From JBHEKP01 sp041859375 (lineage in GTDB: Bacteria; Hydrogenedentota; Hydrogenedentia; Hydrogenedentales; CAITNO01), in contig JBHEKP010000174.1 in NCBI GenBank assembly GCA_041859375.1, positions 1 to 9,540 on the forward strand: DNA of 9,540 nt, written 5' to 3'. The notes under the pieces were generated by a model. The model saw only the letters and a list, made by a program, of their open reading frames with translations, did no database searches and had not been told where the DNA came from. Position 1 is the first letter of the stretch. Every line of letters begins with the position of its first letter. Of the stretch, positions 1 to 5,009 are shown one piece after another. The position numbers and the translations under genes were made by a program.

Positions 1-25
1 GCAAATCAGGTAGCATGGGCGCCAA

Positions 26-48
26 TGCGCCGCCGCACAGGCGGCGCA
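26..48 (+). promoter_or_regulatory. Perfect 9-bp hairpin in the leader of the symporter gene
   Basis: TGCGCCGCC at 26-34 is the exact reverse complement of GGCGGCGCA at 40-48, with a 5-base loop (GCACA). The hairpin ends 8 bases before the likely Shine-Dalgarno sequence (57-64). No run of T follows it, so it does not look like a standard intrinsic terminator. It could be a translational control structure, the remains of a terminator for a gene outside the window, or chance in GC-rich DNA. The structure is plain in the sequence; its function is inference. Confidence 0.4.
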
Positions 49-56
49 CAAGCGGC

Positions 57-64
57 AGGAAAGG
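57..64 (+). promoter_or_regulatory. Ribosome binding site that decides the symporter start
   Basis: AGGAAAGG lies 7 bases before the ATG at 72. The alternative in-frame ATG at 15 has only a weak CAGG upstream. It would add 19 Arg-rich residues encoded largely by the hairpin at 26-48, which the family does not normally carry. This favours 72 as the start. Confidence 0.6.
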
Positions 65-71
65 CAGGATC

Positions 72-1394
72 ATGGCGGCGGTTGAACAGGTGCTGGATCG
101 TTTAAGCGGATGGGTTTGGGGGCCGTGGCTTCTGGTCCTTCTTGTGGGCACCCACCTGTTTCTGACCTTCCGGCTGGGGGTGATTCAGCGGCATTTGCCC
201 AGGGCCGTCCGCCTGTCACTGCGGCGGGACGCGGAAGGCGCGGGCGACATCAGCCATTTCGGGGCGCTGATGACGGCGCTCGCGGCGACCATCGGCACGG
301 GCAACATCGTGGGCGTGGCCACGGCGGTGGCGCTGGGCGGACCCGGCGCGGTGTTGTGGATGTGGCTGACGGGCGTGTTCGGCATCGCCACCAAATACGG
401 CGAGGCGGTGCTGTCGGTGCATTACCGCGTCACCATGCCGGACGGCAGGATGGCGGGCGGCCCGATGTACGTGCTTGAGCGGGGCATGAACATGAAATGG
501 CTGGGGGTGGTGTTCGCCGCGCTCACGGCGGTGGCGGCCTTCGGCATCGGCAACATGGTCCAGGCCAACTCCATTGCGGACATGATGCACAAGACCTTCC
601 AGGTGCCCCCCTTTGCAACGGGCCTGGCGCTGACCGGCCTGACAGCCCTGGTCATTCTGGGGGGAATCCGCTCCATCGCGCGGACGTGCGAGCTGCTGGT
701 GCCCTTCATGGCCCTGGCCTATGCGGGCGGTTGCGCGATACTGTTGATTATGCATGCGGGCACCCTGCCGCAGACCATTTCCCTCATCGTCACCTCCGCC
801 TTCACCGGCCAGGCCGCCGTGGGCGGCTTCGCCGGGGCGGGCATCATGGCCGCAATGCGCTACGGCGTGGCGCGGGGGCTGTTTTCCAACGAGTCCGGCC
901 TCGGCAGCGCGCCCATCGTGGCGGCGGCGGCGCGCACCTCCAACCCGGTGCGCCAGGCGCTGGTCTCCTCCACCGGCACCTTTTGGGACACGGTGGTGGT
1001 GTGCGCCATGACGGGGCTGGTGGTGGTCAACTCCGGGGAATGGCGCGACGGGCTGCAGGGGGTGGAACTGACCCGGGCCGCCTTTGCGAATATTCCCGTC
1101 ATCGGACCGGCGGTGCTCAGCCTGGGCCTGCTCACCTTCGTGTTTTCCACCATTCTCGGCTGGTCCTACTACGGCGAGAAGGCGGTGGAGTACCTTTTCG
1201 GCCAGAAGGCCGTGCGCCCCTACCGGTTGCTGTGGATCGGCGCCGTCTTCATCGGCTCCGTGTCCACGCTCAAGGCCGTGTGGTCTTTTGCGGACATCGC
1301 CAACGGGCTCATGGCAATACCCAATCTCGTCTCCCTCCTCGTGCTGAGCCCCGTCATCGCGGCGCTGACAAGGGAACACCTGAAGGACGCATGA
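72..1394 (+). CDS. Alanine/glycine:cation symporter family protein (AGCS)
   Basis: This is a 440-residue integral membrane protein that should import alanine or glycine, driven by Na+ or H+, across the cytoplasmic membrane. Family signatures visible in order are: an N-terminal LSGWVWGP segment (11-18) leading into the first membrane helix; SHFGALMTALAATIGTGN (61-78), where TIGTGN is the unwound helix segment typical of the family; GGPGAVLWMW (89-98); NMVQANSIAD (161-170); SNESGLGSAP (272-281); and a FWDTVVVCAMTG segment (304-315). About ten or eleven hydrophobic segments can be counted, and the length is normal for AGCS (about 440-480). The start at 72 is chosen because the protein then begins as family members usually do and has a good ribosome binding site; an ATG at 15 would give 459 residues. 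The gene converges on the sensor kinase gene, 19 bp away, with no clear terminator between. The family is certain; substrate (Ala, Gly, D-Ala) and coupling ion cannot be read from sequence alone. Confidence 0.95.
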   Translation: MAAVEQVLDRLSGWVWGPWLLVLLVGTHLFLTFRLGVIQRHLPRAVRLSLRRDAEGAGDISHFGALMTALAATIGTGNIVGVATAVALGGPGAVLWMWLTGVFGIATKYGEAVLSVHYRVTMPDGRMAGGPMYVLERGMNMKWLGVVFAALTAVAAFGIGNMVQANSIADMMHKTFQVPPFATGLALTGLTALVILGGIRSIARTCELLVPFMALAYAGGCAILLIMHAGTLPQTISLIVTSAFTGQAAVGGFAGAGIMAAMRYGVARGLFSNESGLGSAPIVAAAARTSNPVRQALVSSTGTFWDTVVVCAMTGLVVVNSGEWRDGLQGVELTRAAFANIPVIGPAVLSLGLLTFVFSTILGWSYYGEKAVEYLFGQKAVRPYRLLWIGAVFIGSVSTLKAVWSFADIANGLMAIPNLVSLLVLSPVIAALTREHLKDA

Positions 1395-1413
1395 GCCCGC
1401 CCCGGACGCCGCC

Positions 1414-4400
1414 CTATTGCCTGGATTTCCCGGCGCTGGCGTCCAGCATCACCCGCACCTCCCGCAGCAGAACCTCCCGCTTGTAGGGTTTCTGCATCAG
1501 GCGCACCCCTTCCGCCGCCAGAAAGTCGGCCCGCACGGGGCTCTCACTATAACCGCTGCTGAACAGCACGGGCAGCCCCGGCCTGCGCGCGCGGAGCCGC
1601 TCCATGACATTCCAGCCGTTCATTCCGGGCATCATCACGTCCAGCAGTGCCATGTCCACCCTGTCCGCGTTCCCCTCAAAAACCGCGACGGCCTCGTTTC
1701 CGTCGCAGGCCTCCAGCACGGTGTAACCCGCCCCCCTCAGCAGGCGGCCAACCAGCTGGAGAACCATTTTCTCATCCTCCGCGACCAGGATTACCTCGGA
1801 GCCTCCGGCAACCGGCGGGGAGTCCCCGTTTTCACTGTCATCAACGGGCGCGTCCACACGGGGCAAATACACGGTGAAGCAGGCCCCCCTCCCCGGCGCG
1901 CTTTCGACATTGACCAGTCCCTGATGCTGCTTGACAATGCCATAAACGGTGGCAAGGCCCAGGCCGGTGCCCCTGCCAACCTCCTTGGTGGTGAAGAACG
2001 GCTCAAAAACGCGGGCTCGGGTTGCCTCGTCCATCCCCGTTCCCGTGTCGGAAACAGACATGGCCACATAAGCGCCGGGGGCGGCCCAGGGATGGTGGCG
2101 GCAGAACTCACCGTCCAGAACCGCGTTGGCGGTTGTGATCGTCAGCGAACCGCCCTGCGGCATGGCGTCGCGCGCGTTGACGCACAGGTTCATAAGCACC
2201 TGCTCAACCTGCCCCCTGTCGGCGCAAACCACCTCGAGGTCAGAGCCGGGCTTGAAGTGCAGCTCTATGTGCTCCCCGATGATCCGCCCCACCATCTTGA
2301 GGAATTTTCCTATGAGCGCGTTCATGTCCAGGTTGGCCGGCTGAATCACCTGGCGCCGGCTGAAGGTGAGCAGTTGCCGGGTGAGGTCCGCGGCCTTTTC
2401 CGCCGCCCTGCGCACCTCCTCCAAATCCTCCAATATCGGCGAGGAACTGTCGAGATCGGCGCGGATAATGCCCGTGTTTCCCAAAATCACCTGGAGCAGG
2501 TTGTTGAAGTCATGGGCGACGCCGCCCGCGAGCTGGCCCACCGCCTCCATTTTCTGGGACTGCCGCAGCTGCTGCTCAAGATGCCGGCGCTCGCTGATGT
2601 CGCGGATGTTGCACTGGACCACCCGCTCCCCCTCCACAAGATAAATGTTGCTGACAAGCTCGACAATCACCCTGCCGCCGTCCCTTCCCTCCAGGGAGAT
2701 GTCCTCGGCGCGAATGTGATCACCGCGGCACATTTCGTCGAAAGCCTCCCTGGATGCCGCAATGTTGCGAAGCCCGCCAATTTCCCACAGTTCCCTGCCG
2801 AGAAATTCCTCCTGGGAAAGGCCGATCATCCTTGAAACAGACGGGTTGGCGTCCACAACCCGGCCCGTGGCGGCGTTGAGGATGAGTATGCCGTCCTTGG
2901 CCGACTCGAAAAGCCTCCGGTAGCGCAGCTCCAAATGCCGGCGCGCCTCCTCGGCGCGCTTCTGGTCCTCCAGAATGCTCAACAGCGCGTTGCGGGCCAG
3001 GTTGCTTTCGGCGAGGAGTTCCCTCACCTGCTCGTCGGCGCGGCGGCGGTCCGTGATGTCGCGCATGAACACCAGCGCGCCGTCATTCCCCTCATACACG
3101 ATGGGGACGGCGGAAACCTCCACCGGCACCTCCGAACCGTCCAGGCGGATTATTGTCTCCTCGCGCGCATCCACCCGCTGCTTCTCATGGTTCAGAAGGC
3201 GGATGCGTTCCATGACGGATTCGCGATCGGAGGGATGGAAGAACTCAACCACCTGGCGGCCGATGAACACCTCATGGGATTCGCCCCCCCCAAGAAGCTG
3301 GCATGCGGTGGTGTTCACATAGGAAAAAGCCCCGTCCACCTGCACAAAAATGGCGTCCGGCGCGCCCTCCACAAGCATTTTGAACCGTTCCCCGGTCCGT
3401 TTCAACGCATCGGTCTGGCGGGCCACCACCCTCCGCAACGACCAGGACCATCCCATGAAAAAGAGGATGATTAGAAGCAGCGGCACCAACAGCATCAGGG
3501 CGTACCGCAGGAAAACGGCCGTTTTTTCAGACGCCGTGTCATCCAGCGGCCCCAGCCATTTGTCATGAATCTCCCGGTATTCACCGGAAGTTTCCACCAG
3601 TTTCAGCCCCTCGCGGAACTCGGCCATCAGGGTGCCCTGGCCCTTTCGCGCGGCAAAGCAGTAATCCGACGTCACAAAGGGCGATTTCCCCACCTTCAAC
3701 CCGCTCCAGCCGTGCACCTTAATCCAATACAGCGCCACCATGCGGGACACGAGGGCGCAGTCCCCCTCACCCCGCAGCACCCTTTCCAGCGCCTCCTCCT
3801 GCGAGTCCACCACCGTGGCGGATTCCTGCAGGCCGTTATGGCGCACATAATCGTGCATGATGTCATTTTCCTGCACAAAGAGCCGCAGCCCCCGCAAATC
3901 GTCAAGACTAGCCGGGGGCGGCGGGCCATCGTCGCGCACCACCCCCACGCAGGAGGCAATGACATGGGGCGGGGAAAAATCAAACCGCTCCGCCCGTTCC
4001 GGGGAGTAGAATATGCCCTGGATAATATCCACCTCTCCCGTGTCCAGCCATGCGAGCACCTCCTTCCAGGGGCCGAGACGGATTTCAACGTCAAGACCGG
4101 TCTCCCGGGCGATGGCGCGCACAAGATCCACCGTGTGCCCGGCGGGACGCCCCCGTTCATCAAGGAATTCAAAAGGCGGATAATCAGAATCGCCGCCCAC
4201 CACAATATGCCTGCCGGAGGGGATGCGATAGTCGCCAAACCACTTCATGTGAAGTTTTTGAAAGGTCCCGTCGGCCATCACAAGGGAAAGCCCCTCGTTC
4301 AACAGGGCAAGCGTCTCCCCGTCGCCCTCCCTGACCGCAAAGGAAAAGTCCTGGCGGAAATTCGGCAGGGACTGTTCGAGGACTTTGAGCCCCGTTATCC

Positions 4401-4995
4401 CCCCCATTTTTATAAGCCGCAGCGCCACAAGCCGCTGTACGACCACGGCATCGTAAAACCCCTGCGAAAGCTCCCGCAGCGCCGTCATGAACGTGTCGGT
4501 GGTGCGAAGTGAAACTCCGTAGTCGCCGCGCCGCATGAATTCTTCCATGTTGTCGCCCTTCATCACCGCCACCGTACGGCCCCTGAGATCCTCCAGTCCC
4601 CTGACCCCCGTTTCGCCCTCGCGCACAACCACCGCCCCGTGCAGCTTGAGATAGGGAAGGGTGAAGTCATACAGCTTTTCACGCTCGGGGGTTTGCCCCA
4701 CAAGGGGAAGGGCCTCCACCTCGCCGCGCTCCAGCCACCCCCTGACCTCCGCCCATGGGCCAATGCGAAATTGCACGCCCCGGCCCATGGCACGGGCCAC
4801 GGCGCGGAACAATTCCACGGAGAACCCGTCCGGCTCCCCGCGCTCGTTGATGAAACAATAAGGGGGGTAGTCCGCCTCGCACGCGGAAAGAATGTCCGGG
4901 GCCGCGGACGCGCCGGGGGGGGCCTCCGCCCACACTCCCGCCGCCGCAAACACGGCGCACACGCAGCACACCATCATCCGGCGCGGGTGTCTCAT
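1414..4995 (-). CDS. Hybrid sensor histidine kinase with two periplasmic binding-protein domains, two PAS domains and a receiver
   Basis: The product has 1193 residues. A signal peptide (about 1-23, RHPRR followed by a hydrophobic core, likely cut after VWA) exports two tandem SBP_bac_3 (Venus flytrap) domains, about 36-254 and 265-482. A single membrane helix follows (about 492-516), then PAS domains at about 534-650 and 690-805. HisKA has phospho-acceptor His828 in GGVAHDFNN. HATPase shows the N box at 936-944 (Asn940), DTGTGM 983-988, FEPFFTTK 997-1004 and GRGTGLGL 1008-1015. A receiver spans about 1067-1184, with phospho-acceptor Asp1119 in LLDVMMPG, acidic Glu1073/Asp1074 and Lys1169. 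All catalytic residues are present. Both flytraps keep the TPER/SPER motif (Arg105, Arg334), whose Arg binds the ligand carboxylate in amino-acid-binding relatives. The layout recalls BvgS/EvgS, but the C-terminal Hpt is missing and the kinase core is of the HDFNN type. The receiver's phosphate should go to an Hpt protein or target elsewhere. The gene overlaps the upstream sensor gene by 4 bases. The ligand is unknown; amino acids or similar small molecules are plausible. Confidence 0.95.
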   Translation of the reverse strand: MRHPRRMMVCCVCAVFAAAGVWAEAPPGASAAPDILSACEADYPPYCFINERGEPDGFSVELFRAVARAMGRGVQFRIGPWAEVRGWLERGEVEALPLVGQTPEREKLYDFTLPYLKLHGAVVVREGETGVRGLEDLRGRTVAVMKGDNMEEFMRRGDYGVSLRTTDTFMTALRELSQGFYDAVVVQRLVALRLIKMGGITGLKVLEQSLPNFRQDFSFAVREGDGETLALLNEGLSLVMADGTFQKLHMKWFGDYRIPSGRHIVVGGDSDYPPFEFLDERGRPAGHTVDLVRAIARETGLDVEIRLGPWKEVLAWLDTGEVDIIQGIFYSPERAERFDFSPPHVIASCVGVVRDDGPPPPASLDDLRGLRLFVQENDIMHDYVRHNGLQESATVVDSQEEALERVLRGEGDCALVSRMVALYWIKVHGWSGLKVGKSPFVTSDYCFAARKGQGTLMAEFREGLKLVETSGEYREIHDKWLGPLDDTASEKTAVFLRYALMLLVPLLLIILFFMGWSWSLRRVVARQTDALKRTGERFKMLVEGAPDAIFVQVDGAFSYVNTTACQLLGGGESHEVFIGRQVVEFFHPSDRESVMERIRLLNHEKQRVDAREETIIRLDGSEVPVEVSAVPIVYEGNDGALVFMRDITDRRRADEQVRELLAESNLARNALLSILEDQKRAEEARRHLELRYRRLFESAKDGILILNAATGRVVDANPSVSRMIGLSQEEFLGRELWEIGGLRNIAASREAFDEMCRGDHIRAEDISLEGRDGGRVIVELVSNIYLVEGERVVQCNIRDISERRHLEQQLRQSQKMEAVGQLAGGVAHDFNNLLQVILGNTGIIRADLDSSSPILEDLEEVRRAAEKAADLTRQLLTFSRRQVIQPANLDMNALIGKFLKMVGRIIGEHIELHFKPGSDLEVVCADRGQVEQVLMNLCVNARDAMPQGGSLTITTANAVLDGEFCRHHPWAAPGAYVAMSVSDTGTGMDEATRARVFEPFFTTKEVGRGTGLGLATVYGIVKQHQGLVNVESAPGRGACFTVYLPRVDAPVDDSENGDSPPVAGGSEVILVAEDEKMVLQLVGRLLRGAGYTVLEACDGNEAVAVFEGNADRVDMALLDVMMPGMNGWNVMERLRARRPGLPVLFSSGYSESPVRADFLAAEGVRLMQKPYKREVLLREVRVMLDASAGKSRQ
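3284..3291 (-). repeat. G8 homopolymer tract inside the hybrid kinase gene
   Basis: Eight C on the plus strand read as eight G in the coding strand. They encode Gly569-Gly571 in the first PAS domain. A slip of one base would frameshift the gene before the kinase core. The gene is intact as given. Confidence 0.85.
4915..4922 (-). repeat. C8 homopolymer tract just after the signal peptide of the hybrid kinase
   Basis: Eight G on the plus strand read as eight C in the coding strand. They cover codons 25-27 (Ala-Pro-Pro), directly after the predicted signal-peptide cleavage site. Slippage here would abolish the whole protein. Confidence 0.85.
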
Positions 4996-5009
4996 GCTTT
5001 TCCCTTTCC
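4992..5009 (-). promoter_or_regulatory. Translational coupling site: ATGA overlap and ribosome binding site of the hybrid kinase
   Basis: The kinase ATG (4995-4993) and the stop TGA of the upstream sensor (4994-4992) share bases as ATGA. GGAAAGGGA (5009-5001) lies 5 bases before the ATG, inside the last codons of the upstream gene. This layout is typical of coupled translation of proteins made in fixed ratio, often partners in a complex. Confidence 0.8.

Noticed and set aside
15..71. Longer start for the symporter at the ATG at 15
   Set aside because: It would add 19 Arg-rich residues not typical of the family, has a weak ribosome binding site, and overlaps a perfect hairpin. The ATG at 72 fits better, though the longer form cannot be fully excluded.
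216..1379. 387-codon minus-strand frame opposite the symporter
   Set aside because: His/Arg/Gly-rich shadow of a clear AGCS gene.
1395..1413. Intrinsic terminator between the convergent symporter and kinase genes
   Set aside because: The 19 bases are GC-rich with no inverted repeat and no T run; any terminator must lie within the genes or depend on Rho.
1417..2835. 472-codon plus-strand frame opposite the kinase core
   Set aside because: Antisense of the receiver, HATPase and HisKA regions, which carry every catalytic motif on the minus strand. No family resemblance in the plus-strand product.
3565..4512. 315-codon plus-strand frame opposite the periplasmic domains of the kinase
   Set aside because: Antisense of the two flytrap domains; no domain and no good ribosome binding site.
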